40,051 nucleotides of DNA from contig NZ_JAAEAH010000084.1 of assembly GCF_010998615.1 (NCBI RefSeq), positions 1 through 40,051 on the forward strand, read 5' to 3'. This stretch comes from Myxococcus sp. CA023 (GTDB taxonomy: Bacteria > Myxococcota > Myxococcia > Myxococcales > Myxococcaceae). Position 1 is the first letter of the stretch; each line of letters opens with the position of its first letter. Under the pieces are notes generated by a model. The model saw only the letters and a list, made by a program, of their open reading frames with translations, did not search any database and was not told the DNA's origin. The translations under genes were made by a program, and so were the position numbers. Positions 31,926-40,051 of this stretch are shown in pieces.

Positions 31926-33014
31926 TCAGCGTTCCTCGCCGGAGAAGGTCAGCAGTCGGCCCAGCTGACCTGTCGGCTCGATGGAGGGCGGGGAGGCCAG
32001 CGGTGTCCTGGCATGGCCCGCGTGGACAGGGGGAAAGCCCGTCATCCTGCCGGTGGCCTCGTCGTACACCTTGAGGCGGAAGGCGAGCACCGAGTCGCGC
32101 AGGCCCAGCTTCACGCCCTCTTCGGCCAGTCCGTGCTGCTCCATGTAGCCGCGCAGCAGGTAGTTGGGAATCTGGGGCTTCAGGTGATGGACGTGGTGCA
32201 GATTGATGGCGCCGAAGAGCCACTCGAAGGCGCGTGGAAGCACCAGGTGGCTGCTGCCCTGGAGCGCCGAGCCCTTCAGGGACCACTGCGCCCGGGGAAC
32301 CCAGTAGGGCCGCTCCACCTGGTGCTGCACGAAGAAGAGCCAGATGCCCAGGCCCGCGGCCACCTGGGTGATGATGAGGTGCACCACCAGCCACCGGGGC
32401 CAGTCACCCAGCGCCAGGAACGCGAGGTGGACGGCCACCAGCGCCAGGTTCGTCACCAGGATGGAGCGGCGCTCGGGCCTGCGCTCCTTGGCGACGATGC
32501 CCGGCATGCGGAAGCGCAGCAGGAACTGGAAGATGGGCCCCACGCCCAGGAGGACCGCGGGGTGCCGGTACAGCCGGTAGCGCAGGCGCTGGAAGGGCTT
32601 GAGCGCCAGGTACTCCTGGGCCGTCATCGTCACGATGTCGCCCACGCCGCGCCGGTCGAGGTCTCCGCTGGTGCTGTGGTGGACCAGGTGCATGGCCCGC
32701 CAGTACGCGTGCGGCGCCAGCGTCAGCATGCCCAGCACCACGCCCACCCGGTCATTCGTCACCGGACGCTGGAACAGCGAGCGGTGGGCACAGTCGTGCT
32801 GGAGGATGAAGACCCGGACGAGCACGACGCCCGCGAGCACCGCCAGCGCCACGCCGCCCACCAGGCTTTGGGCGAACAAGACATAGCTGGCCCCCGCGAG
32901 CAGGACATAGGCGCCCACGCATCCCACGAGCTGGACCACGCTCCGTTGGGTGCGCGCCCGCCAATCCTGGGACTGGGCGCGAGAATCGCTAACGGTGGAT
33001 GCGTCAGATGGCAT
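31926..33014 (-). CDS. Membrane fatty-acid desaturase
   Basis: The 362-residue protein has paired membrane hairpins and the three histidine boxes of acyl-lipid desaturases: HDCAH (residues 73-77), HLVHH (109-113) and HHVHH (273-277). HQVERPYWV, common in the DesA-like branch, lies between. It should insert a double bond into membrane acyl chains, using O2 and an electron donor not encoded here. It is the first gene of the four-gene leftward operon, and a 16-bp palindrome lies 67 bp upstream. ATG 33014 is preferred over a TTG ten codons earlier. Confidence 0.9.
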   Translation of the reverse strand: MPSDASTVSDSRAQSQDWRARTQRSVVQLVGCVGAYVLLAGASYVLFAQSLVGGVALAVLAGVVLVRVFILQHDCAHRSLFQRPVTNDRVGVVLGMLTLAPHAYWRAMHLVHHSTSGDLDRRGVGDIVTMTAQEYLALKPFQRLRYRLYRHPAVLLGVGPIFQFLLRFRMPGIVAKERRPERRSILVTNLALVAVHLAFLALGDWPRWLVVHLIITQVAAGLGIWLFFVQHQVERPYWVPRAQWSLKGSALQGSSHLVLPRAFEWLFGAINLHHVHHLKPQIPNYLLRGYMEQHGLAEEGVKLGLRDSVLAFRLKVYDEATGRMTGFPPVHAGHARTPLASPPSIEPTGQLGRLLTFSGEER

Positions 33015-33080
33015 GGCTGCCCCGAATCCCCAGACTTCCCCCAAGGGCTGTCAATCTAGGGATTTCCGACATAACGCGCG

Positions 33081-33096
33081 TTGATTCTCGAATCAA
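33081..33096. promoter_or_regulatory. 16-bp palindromic operator candidate before the lipid operon
   Basis: TTGATTC (33081-33087) and GAATCAA (33090-33096) form a perfect inverted repeat with a two-base centre, 67 bp upstream of the desaturase start. Size and symmetry match operators of TetR/FadR/FabR-type regulators of lipid genes. No such regulator gene is in the window. Confidence 0.55.
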
Positions 33097-33248
33097 GACT
33101 CCCTGGGGTGGTGGGGTGCTTGACGTCAGGCGTTCATTTCCGGAGCCAGTCCCCCGCGGATTTCATTCGCAAGGCCCTGGGCCGTCTCGCTGTCGCGCTG
33201 GCGTGCCTTGCGGCGCCTCTGGGGTTCGGGCCCTTCGGCGCAGGTGCC

Positions 33249-35327
33249 TCAACCCGGTGAGACGCCGAGCGCCCCACAGTAGAAGCAGAGCTCGTCGACG
33301 TCCTGCTCGATGAGTGCCGTCAGGGTGGTGCCGCCCCCATGCCCGGAGTCGCGAAGCGGGAGCAGGAGAAAGGGCCCGCCCTGCGTGCCTTCTGCCTGAA
33401 GTCTGGCGACCATCTTCAGCGGGTCGTGGGGAGGGGCGGTCCGGTCGTTCAGCGCGGCGACGAAGGCCATCCGGGGGTAACGAAGCCCGGCTCTGACATT
33501 GTGGTAGGGCGAGTACCCCGCGAGGTAGGCCCCCTCAACCGGGTCCTCGGGTGAGCCGTATTCGACGGTGGCCGAACTCAGGTAGCCGAAGCTCGGGAAG
33601 CGCAGCATGTCGAGCGTGGGCGCGCGGCAGAAGACAGCACCAAAGGAGGCTGGGGCCTGCATGGCGGTGACGGCGACCAGCAGCCCACCATTGCTGTTTC
33701 CTCGCGAGGCCAGCCGGTCAGGCACCGTGTAGCCCTCCGAGACGAGCCAGCGCGCCGCCGCGATGAAGTCGTCGAAGGCGTTCTGCCGACGTGTCTTGAG
33801 GGCCGCCTCGTGCCAGGCGCGGCCGTACTCTCCGCCGCCCCGTATATTGGCGAAGGCCAGCACGCCGCCCCACTTCAGCCAGGCGGCTTGGAGTGGCGTG
33901 AAGCGCGGCTCCACGGAGATGTTGAAGCCGCCGTAGCCACTCAGCCTCACGGGCCACTGTCCGTCGCGCGGCAGGTCCTTCCGGTGGACGAGGAACATGG
34001 ACACCCGGGTGCCGTCGAGCGACGGGTACCAGACCTGCTCCGTCACGTATTCGGACGCGTCGAGCCCGACGTCGGGGACGTGGTACGGCGTCAGCAGGTC
34101 TGCGTCGTAGTCGTAGCGATAGACAGAGGGGGCCTGCACGTACGACATGAAGTTCACCCACACCTCGTCGCCCCGCCATGCGCCGCTGACGCCGCTAACG
34201 ATTCCCTCGCCCTCGTTGCGATTCACGGCGCCCAGGGCTGGGAGCTTCAGGTCGCGCAGCCAGGTGCCGTCCTCGGCGTGGATGCGCACGTGGTGCGACG
34301 CCGCGCGTGAATAGACGGCGTAGAGCCGGCCGCCGACGCCTGCGACAGTCTGAAGGGTGTGCTCGCTTTCCGGGATGAGCGTCCGCCACTGGGTGGGCGT
34401 CGTCAGCGGCGCGGTGCAGAGCCTGCCTCGTGGTGCGTCGAGGTCGGTATGGATGAGCAGGGACTCCCCGATGACCTGCACCTGATTGAGGGAGGTCATG
34501 TCTGTTGCCACGGGGATGCGCGCATCATCCGCGAGGCGCAGCAGGGTGATGACGTTGGCGTGGACGTAGTCCCACTTCGCGAGCACGGCGAAGCGGCCGC
34601 ACTCGCTCACTTTGACGGTGCACCAGTACTCCTTCTCGTGGTCGTCACCGAAGACGCGCCGGGCGGGTGCGCCCGAGCCCAGCCGGTGCTCGTAGACGGC
34701 GTTCCAGTGAGCCTCTTCGCCCGTGGGCACCTCGCCGGGGTCGGGATTCGCGGCGTAGAAGAACCCGGATGCATCGGGCCGCCAGGCCACCGAGGCGTGG
34801 CTGGTGCCTCGGGGGCGGTCCGGCAGCAGCCTCCCCGTCGAGACCTCGAGGATGTGAATCAATGCGCCGTGGGCGCTTCCCACGGCCTTGCCGAACGCGA
34901 CGAATGCGCCATCCGGGGAGGGGACCGCGAAGACGAGCACCTCGTTGCTCGCCCACGTATTGGGGTCGATCAACGTCTCCAACGGCGCTCCTTCGTGGCG
35001 CCGGAGCAGGAGCTTGAGCTTGTCGTCGCGGGCCTCTGCCTGCCAGAGGAACTCACGCCCCCCCGGACCGGCGGGAATGGGCGGGGACCTGCGTTCATGC
35101 CGCGCGGAGCGGGTGATTGCCTCGCGCAGTGCCTCGCGTCCAGGGAGGGCGTGGAGCACCGATTGCGTGAGGGCTTCCTGCTCGGAAATCCACGCCTGCG
35201 TCTCCGGCGCATCGAGCTGTTCCATCCACGCGTAGGGGTCGTCGAAGCGCTGTCCGTGCAGCGTGTAGCCGCTCCGCGCGTCTCTGCGTGTGGAGGGGTA
35301 CTTCCAGGTCCGGTCCACGGGCGTCAT
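33249..35327 (-). CDS. Prolyl oligopeptidase (S9A)
   Basis: The 692-residue protein follows a strong GGAGGAA eight bases before the ATG. It has the N-terminal signature of S9A (YPSTRRDARSGYTLHGQRFDDPYAWME) and a seven-bladed propeller region (about 75-410). The alpha/beta hydrolase domain carries GNSNGGLL (Ser545), NDRTAP (Asp628) and DSGHGGG (His663). LSGYGGFNIS and FANIRGGGEYGRAWH are typical of prolyl endopeptidases. There is no signal peptide, so it is probably cytosolic. It cleaves after proline in short peptides. The gene lies 234 bp upstream of the lipid operon on the same strand and appears to have its own promoter. Confidence 0.92.
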   Translation of the reverse strand: MTPVDRTWKYPSTRRDARSGYTLHGQRFDDPYAWMEQLDAPETQAWISEQEALTQSVLHALPGREALREAITRSARHERRSPPIPAGPGGREFLWQAEARDDKLKLLLRRHEGAPLETLIDPNTWASNEVLVFAVPSPDGAFVAFGKAVGSAHGALIHILEVSTGRLLPDRPRGTSHASVAWRPDASGFFYAANPDPGEVPTGEEAHWNAVYEHRLGSGAPARRVFGDDHEKEYWCTVKVSECGRFAVLAKWDYVHANVITLLRLADDARIPVATDMTSLNQVQVIGESLLIHTDLDAPRGRLCTAPLTTPTQWRTLIPESEHTLQTVAGVGGRLYAVYSRAASHHVRIHAEDGTWLRDLKLPALGAVNRNEGEGIVSGVSGAWRGDEVWVNFMSYVQAPSVYRYDYDADLLTPYHVPDVGLDASEYVTEQVWYPSLDGTRVSMFLVHRKDLPRDGQWPVRLSGYGGFNISVEPRFTPLQAAWLKWGGVLAFANIRGGGEYGRAWHEAALKTRRQNAFDDFIAAARWLVSEGYTVPDRLASRGNSNGGLLVAVTAMQAPASFGAVFCRAPTLDMLRFPSFGYLSSATVEYGSPEDPVEGAYLAGYSPYHNVRAGLRYPRMAFVAALNDRTAPPHDPLKMVARLQAEGTQGGPFLLLPLRDSGHGGGTTLTALIEQDVDELCFYCGALGVSPG

Positions 35328-35555
35328 CGGATGTTCCTCCACGGGGCGTGGGTCCTCCAACCGCGCAGGGGCCACCTTCGCGCGGCGCGGTGTCGAACTC
35401 CGGAATTTCGCGCGTGAATCCGACGAATTCCAGGAGGCCGTGGTGCTCTTCGCGGAGCGCGTCGTCGCACCTTGTTTGATTTGCGTAAAACAGAAATAAT
35501 CTCGCGTCACTCCATCGGGACGGTTTCAACGTTGTTGCGGATTCGCGAGTCGCAG

Positions 35556-35942
35556 ATGAGTTCGTTGCGCAGCGCCGCGATGGATAGCCGCATCGCGCAG
35601 CTCGTCACGGCGCTCCTCGCGGAGCCTTCGGCGGCGGAGCCTGGCTGGACCCGCGAGCGGCTCGAGCCGGTGGTGCGCAGGGTGGTGGACCGGGGCGTCT
35701 TCTCGCTCGACGACGTGCGCGTTTACGTGCAGCTCGCCGAGTCGCTGGGGGATGACTTCGAGTCACAGCGTCGCCACGCATGGATGCGGTCGTGGCTGGA
35801 TGACGCCTCCGTTTCGGACCCTGTCGCGCGTCTGCACCGCGTGGTGCGCGAGCGCCGTCGCCGCGAGGACGTGGCAGCGCAGAACCAGCGGAAGGAAGCG
35901 GCCTTCCGCCTCCGCCACGCCACGCCCGGCGAGGGCCGCTGA
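35556..35942 (+). CDS. Small helical protein of unknown function
   Basis: The 128-residue product is charged, rich in Arg, Glu and Ala, and predicted by eye to be largely helical: SRIAQLVTALLAEP, LDDVRVYVQLAESLGDDF, VARLHRVVRERRRREDVAAQ. It has no signal peptide or membrane helix. I do not recognise a family. It is the first gene of a rightward operon, 24 bp before the peptidoglycan-binding gene, so a chaperone or adaptor for the downstream proteins is conceivable but unproven. No start has a good ribosome site; ATG 35580 would remove eight residues. Confidence 0.55.
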   Translation: MSSLRSAAMDSRIAQLVTALLAEPSAAEPGWTRERLEPVVRRVVDRGVFSLDDVRVYVQLAESLGDDFESQRRHAWMRSWLDDASVSDPVARLHRVVRERRRREDVAAQNQRKEAAFRLRHATPGEGR

Positions 35943-35966
35943 CTTTTCCACTCCCTGGGATGTCTC

Positions 35967-36944
35967 ATGCCCCCTTCTTCGACTTCACGGCAGGACCCGG
36001 CGGTTGCTCCATGCCCATTGCAGGCGGGCAAGGGACAGGTGGAGGTGGTCGTCGTCGATGACCGCGAGACGCCGCTGTCCGGCGTGGCGGTGGAGTTGGC
36101 GCAGGGGACGGCGGACGAGGCGCTGCGCACGCGCACCGACGAGCACGGCGTCGCGTTGTTCGAGGGGCTCGAGGAGGGGCGCTACCGCTTCCGGTTGCTC
36201 GACGTGGAGCCCGCGCTGTGGCGGGTGCTCGGCCGGCTTCCCCTGCCTCCGCGCGCCGCGGGCGCCGCGCCTCGCTGGGGCTCCGTCTCGCGGCCGAAGC
36301 CGCTGTCCTGGACGTGCGAAGGGACGGAGTCGCTCGCGGTGCTGGCGGCGAGGCTGGGTGTGCGTCCCTCGCGGCTCATCGATGCGAGCACGGGGCAGCC
36401 GCTCACCCCGGAGGTGGCTCCCGCTCCGGGAACGCGTGTGGAGGTGCTGCCGTTCTCCCATGAGTGGACGACGGTGGAGACCGGCTTCCGGCATGTGGTT
36501 CACCGCATCGGGCTTCCCCTGTCCCTGGTGGTGGTGCTGCGCGACGGCACGCACCACCCCCGAGCGCACCAGCCCTACCTGTTGAAGGTGTGGCTGGACG
36601 ACGAGGAGGAATTGCCCGCGCGCGAGGGCATGACGGACGCGGAGGGCCGCATGGCGCAGGTACTGCCCGCACGTGCGGCGCGGGGCGAGGTGACGGTGTC
36701 GCCCGGCCGCGACGACGAGCGCAAGGTGACGCTGCGCTTCGCGGCGCTGCGCGCGACGAGCGCTCCGGAGGGCTTGCAGGAGCGGCTGGAGAACCTGGGG
36801 TTCTCCTGTGGCGGCGAGCGTGGCCAGTTCGGCCCGAAGACGCGCCTGGCCGTGGAGTGGTTCCAGTACGCGCTCGGGCTGCCTCCGAGCGGAGAGGCCG
36901 ACGAGGCGACCTGCGCCGCGCTGGGCCTGTTGCACCGCTCGTAG
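35967..36944 (+). CDS. Peptidoglycan-binding-domain protein with N-terminal Ig-like/CIS-associated module
   Basis: The 325-residue product lacks a signal peptide. Residues about 15-75 (CPLQAGKGQVEVVVVDD, LSGVAVELAQG, GVALFEGLEEGRYRF) form an Ig-like beta module. I associate this module with proteins beside VgrG/PAAR or other contractile-injection genes. The middle (about 105-165) reads like a degenerate LysM/tail-X segment (WTCEGTESLAVLAARLGV). The C-terminal 60 residues are a PG_binding_1 domain (LQERLENLGF, GQFGPKTRLAVEWFQ). It is encoded between an unknown helical protein and a very large EEP-type protein, spacing 24 and 18 bp. Inferred role: cell-wall-binding accessory or cargo of a delivery system. 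No injection-machinery gene is visible in the window. Confidence 0.65.
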   Translation: MPPSSTSRQDPAVAPCPLQAGKGQVEVVVVDDRETPLSGVAVELAQGTADEALRTRTDEHGVALFEGLEEGRYRFRLLDVEPALWRVLGRLPLPPRAAGAAPRWGSVSRPKPLSWTCEGTESLAVLAARLGVRPSRLIDASTGQPLTPEVAPAPGTRVEVLPFSHEWTTVETGFRHVVHRIGLPLSLVVVLRDGTHHPRAHQPYLLKVWLDDEEELPAREGMTDAEGRMAQVLPARAARGEVTVSPGRDDERKVTLRFAALRATSAPEGLQERLENLGFSCGGERGQFGPKTRLAVEWFQYALGLPPSGEADEATCAALGLLHRS

Positions 36945-36962
36945 CACCGGAGGTCTTTCGTC

Positions 36963-39900
36963 ATGCAGTGCCCCAACTGCGCGCTCGGCACGATGCGCGA
37001 CCTGTCCGTGACGCCGCCGCGCTGCTTGGAATGCGGCGCGGTGCTGGTCTCGGCCCCTTCCAGCACTCCGCGCCCCCTCGACTCGATGGGGGCCGATTTC
37101 GAGGAGGACGCTCAGGAAGAGGCCGAGCGGCTGGAGAGCGGCGACTACGACGACGTCCTGGGCGACTTCCTGGACGACGAGGAGTCGTACCGGCTCTCCA
37201 GCAACGAGATGCGTGATGAGACGCTCCGGGCATCGCTGGTCACCGACGACATCACGCCCCCGGAGTCGCCACCGTCCAACACGATGGGCGACGACGTCGC
37301 CGAGGAGCGCTGTGTCCCGTTGGGTGCGGAGACCACCGTCTCCGACAAGCCCGTGGTTCCGCCGAGCTTCCCACTGCGGACGCTCCTGTGGAACATCGCG
37401 GACCTGGGCGGAGGCCCGAGTGGAACGCTCCCGGTGCGCAAGCCGTGGACCATTGCCGCCCTGGCCCATGTCATCCGCACGGCGAACGCCGACATCGTCA
37501 CCATCCTGGAGCTGAAGAAGAAGGGTGGCATCCGTCTGGTGGAGCCCAAGCCGCCGGTCCAGATGAAGCAGCATACGGGCCGCGGAGGCAGCGGAACGAA
37601 GCTTCCGGTGTTGATGCGATTGGCGTCGGCATTCGTCGAGCCCAAGGGCTACCAGGTCAAGACCGCCCCCGACACGCAGGTCGGTCGGATTTCGGAGCAG
37701 GAGGCGGCGCTCCTCAACGACCTGGCGAAGCACTTCGCGGATCACGTGCGGCGGACCATCTGGCCACGTGACGAGCAGGGCACGGACGCGGATGCGTGGG
37801 ACCCCTCCCATATCGAGTGGAGCGAGACCTCGCGGGCGCTGGAAACCGACAAGCTAGGCATCATCGAGGGCCGGCTCGATGCGGCCTGGGCGGCATGTGA
37901 GCCAGACCTCGTGAAGCGCTTCGGTAAGCCTCTGGCGCAGAGGGCGAAGGGCGAGGACGACGAAGGAGACGAGGATCCGCCCGAGGCGCTCGTCGCGACG
38001 TCGATCGACGTGCTCGGGAAGAAGCAGGCGAAGCTGGATGCCTACTGCCTGCTCTGCGTGCGGCTGCTCGTGGAGGAGGGCTACTACGACTGGCTCCAGC
38101 CCCACGCGAACCGCTACACGTCTACGGAGAAGGACTCGAAGAAGGGAGGCGCGGAGGCGAAGGAGAAGGCGAAGCGGGACGAGCTGGCGAAGCTTGGCAT
38201 CACGCTTCTCCGCGAGCACTGCGGCATCCTGTTCCACCGCTACCTGGCGGTCATCGCGGGCCTGGACGCCGAGGATGTCCCGGCCAGGCAGGAGCAGGTC
38301 CTCGAGAACATCCTGCACCGCTCCAACGACGCGCATCTGCAGCGCGTCTACGAAAAGAAGCTCGCCGAGTACCAGGAGCGCAAGGGCGAGGTGGAGGACG
38401 CGCCGGAGTCGCACGCGGGGCTGCGCGAGTTCCTTCGCATCCGTGATGCGCTGAACGACCAGTGCAAGGCGCGCGGTGAGGAGGTCTATGCGTCGTGGCC
38501 CGCGGAGGTGCCCGACAAACCCGTCAAGGGGCTCTACACCCAGGATGAGGCGTACGGCGTCCTGTGGCGGAAGTCCAAGCTGGACGTGGACGAATCGGCC
38601 ATCTCGTACCTCAGTGCCTACGTGGCGAAGCGCTCGCCGGGTGGCGAATCCCCGTCGATGGATGTCGACACCACGATGGGGGACGACGAGGCGGAGGACG
38701 CGCGGGCGCAGACCGTCAAGAGCCTCTACAGCAAGCGGGAGCCCATCCGGATTCCGGTGCGGCTGGCGCAGGTGAAGAACGCGCCCGAGGTGAGCGTGGT
38801 GGCGTGGCATCCTCCCGCTCCGGGAGACCGCAACAAGAACGCGCGCGGCACGGACTTTCGCGCCTTCCTCCAGTACTGCAAGGACGAGCGCCAGGAGAAG
38901 GTGCTCGGCGTGGTGCTCTCGGACCTGAACATCGACACCGCGCGGCCCAAGGCCGAGCTCGCGAAGGATGGCACGCCGTACATCGACACCTGCGTGGAGC
39001 GCCTGTCGTTCCACCAGTTCTTCCAGACGCTGCTGGGGCCGGAGGCGGATGCGAGCCACCTGTACGACATGGCGCCCCAGCTCTCGACCATCGCCAAGAG
39101 CAAGTTCGGCAGCTGGGCCGTGGACAGCGAGAATGCGTTCGGGGACGGCTCGCTCAAGACGCTCCGAAGCTTCGTCAACAGCCGGGTGAAGCCGGAGATG
39201 TTCGCCCCCTTCAAGATGTCGACGGGGCACGAGCTGCGGCCAATGTTCTCGTCCGCGGAGGACGTGCTGGCCCTCATCGAGTCGTTCATCACCCCGCCGC
39301 AGCAGCGCTACGGGGCGAGCGGCTACGACAAGATTCTCGTGTACTCGCGGCGGACGGATGGCTGGATGCTGGAGCAGTCGTCGGTCTACGTCATCCCGTT
39401 TCCCATGGCGCTCGCAGACGAGAAGGAGAAGGGGCTCTTCTTCATCCACGGCGACCTGCTGCCCAAGCACCTCCAGCCGTTCTGGCGGCTCATCCAACTG
39501 GAGGACGCGAAGCTGTCCGAGGATGAGCGGCTCTTCGACCACCTGCGTGCCCCGGGCGTGAAGCTCACGGGCTCGGATGACGCGCGCTGGGAAGAGGTCA
39601 TGGCCGCCGCGAAGAAGCTGAGCGACCACATGCCGCTCGTCTCCGACCTGCGGCTCATCTACAGCGGCGAGGAGGCGCTGGTCGTGGAGGAGGTGGAGGT
39701 CGCCGCCGCGACGGCGTCCTCCGAGCTGGGCCATTTGGAAGCACTGTGTGCCGCCTATCAGCAGTCCCAGGCCGCGGATGACGAAGCCACGGAGGCGCTC
39801 GGCGCGATTCTGGACGCCGCGGAGAACGTCCCCGCTTCGGACCATGCCCGCTCCAACGCGCTGGTGGCGGAGGCCATGCAGTGGCGGGAGACGTTCGCCG

Positions 39901-40051
39901 AGCTGCGGAGCGCGGGCTTCGACCCGGAGGCGTACTGGGACCATCGGCCCGCGCTGAAGTCGGAGAAGGGGAAGGGGAAGGACAAGGGGGGCGGCCAGGG
40001 CATCTCGCTGGACAGCTACCTGGGTTCCATCCACCAGGGGCGGGTTCACAA
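36963..40051 (+). CDS. Giant EEP-superfamily nuclease-like protein with N-terminal zinc ribbon (partial, runs off the right edge)
   Basis: GGAGG lies nine bases before the ATG. The frame is open for 1029 codons to the window end. Residues 3-24 form a C-x2-C...C-x2-C zinc ribbon (CPNC, CLEC), then an acidic linker. EEP (endonuclease/exonuclease/phosphatase) catalytic motifs appear in order: LLWNIADLGGG (Asn144), ILELKK (Glu183), WHPP (His616), SDLNID (Asp654, Asn656), SGYDKILV (Asp789) and LSDHMPL (Asp888, His889). Glu183 and His616 are separated by about 430 residues of charged helical sequence, where normal family members have well under 100, so the domain carries a huge insertion. A Lys/Gly-rich tail follows. 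It is third in a rightward operon after a peptidoglycan-binding protein. A DNase effector is plausible; a phosphatase is the alternative. Confidence 0.72.
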   Translation, partial: MQCPNCALGTMRDLSVTPPRCLECGAVLVSAPSSTPRPLDSMGADFEEDAQEEAERLESGDYDDVLGDFLDDEESYRLSSNEMRDETLRASLVTDDITPPESPPSNTMGDDVAEERCVPLGAETTVSDKPVVPPSFPLRTLLWNIADLGGGPSGTLPVRKPWTIAALAHVIRTANADIVTILELKKKGGIRLVEPKPPVQMKQHTGRGGSGTKLPVLMRLASAFVEPKGYQVKTAPDTQVGRISEQEAALLNDLAKHFADHVRRTIWPRDEQGTDADAWDPSHIEWSETSRALETDKLGIIEGRLDAAWAACEPDLVKRFGKPLAQRAKGEDDEGDEDPPEALVATSIDVLGKKQAKLDAYCLLCVRLLVEEGYYDWLQPHANRYTSTEKDSKKGGAEAKEKAKRDELAKLGITLLREHCGILFHRYLAVIAGLDAEDVPARQEQVLENILHRSNDAHLQRVYEKKLAEYQERKGEVEDAPESHAGLREFLRIRDALNDQCKARGEEVYASWPAEVPDKPVKGLYTQDEAYGVLWRKSKLDVDESAISYLSAYVAKRSPGGESPSMDVDTTMGDDEAEDARAQTVKSLYSKREPIRIPVRLAQVKNAPEVSVVAWHPPAPGDRNKNARGTDFRAFLQYCKDERQEKVLGVVLSDLNIDTARPKAELAKDGTPYIDTCVERLSFHQFFQTLLGPEADASHLYDMAPQLSTIAKSKFGSWAVDSENAFGDGSLKTLRSFVNSRVKPEMFAPFKMSTGHELRPMFSSAEDVLALIESFITPPQQRYGASGYDKILVYSRRTDGWMLEQSSVYVIPFPMALADEKEKGLFFIHGDLLPKHLQPFWRLIQLEDAKLSEDERLFDHLRAPGVKLTGSDDARWEEVMAAAKKLSDHMPLVSDLRLIYSGEEALVVEEVEVAAATASSELGHLEALCAAYQQSQAADDEATEALGAILDAAENVPASDHARSNALVAEAMQWRETFAELRSAGFDPEAYWDHRPALKSEKGKGKDKGGGQGISLDSYLGSIHQGRVH

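Noticed and set aside
29759..33014. Lipid operon as part of the RiPP-like locus (peptide lipidation)
   Set aside because: It is convergent with the peptide operon, separated by a terminator and has its own palindromic control site; adjacency alone is weak evidence.
33168..33212. Hairpin CGCAAGGC...GCCTTGCG after the prolyl oligopeptidase gene
   Set aside because: The loop is about 29 bases long and no T-tract follows in the relevant direction, so I would not call it a terminator.
37854..40049. 731-codon open frame on the - strand at the right edge
   Set aside because: Antisense to the EEP-type protein, which has ordered catalytic motifs and a ribosome site; the antisense product is Val/Arg/Leu-rich without domains.

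Overview
The window is GC-rich, densely packed bacterial DNA with strong third-position G/C. GTG starts, GGAGG-type ribosome sites and the gene families present (DUF1552, long arrays of carboxypeptidase-regulatory-like domains, PAS-GAF kinases, HEXXH peptide-modification proteins) point to a myxobacterium, most likely Myxococcus or a close relative. That is an inference from content, not a database match. No rRNA, tRNA, CRISPR array, insertion sequence or phage gene was seen.

Layout. 1-8.6 kb: the tail of a DUF1552 gene, a membrane-bound YdjM-type hydrolase, a secreted pectin-acetylesterase-like enzyme, a proline-rich anchored protein, a PAS-GAF histidine kinase, a HelD-like helicase and a spermidine-synthase-like methyltransferase. 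8.6-16.7 kb: a LysR/acetyltransferase divergent pair with a good T-N11-A site, a BON-LysM protein, a Cys-rich lipoprotein, a two-domain M16 peptidase and several small genes. This stretch also holds a zinc-metallopeptidase gene that has lost its catalytic centre, a gene remnant, and a glutathione S-transferase. 16.8-24.8 kb: a large regulatory-like-domain protein broken by one in-frame TAG, an SDR, a beta-barrel-like protein, a PPP-type phosphatase, a secreted S1 protease with a ricin-type lectin tail, and a GNAT.

25.0-29.7 kb is the most interesting region and looks like a compact RiPP (ribosomally made, post-translationally modified peptide) locus. Two tandem HExxH proteins, each ending in a PqqD-like domain, overlap by GTGA. 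The second overlaps by ATGA a 50-residue candidate precursor with a WWPPYVVN segment. An FAD-dependent oxidoreductase with an extra C-terminal domain follows. An 8-bp inverted repeat lies just upstream of the operon.

29.7-33.0 kb is a tightly packed leftward lipid operon: desaturase, fatty-acid-hydroxylase-family protein, YheT-like hydrolase, hot-dog thioesterase. A 16-bp palindrome lies in front of it. 33.2-35.3 kb encodes an S9A prolyl oligopeptidase. From 35.5 kb to the window end a rightward operon encodes a small unknown protein, a peptidoglycan-binding protein, and a protein of more than 1000 residues. In that protein the signature residues of the endonuclease/exonuclease/phosphatase (EEP) fold are recognisable but separated by an insertion of about 430 residues.
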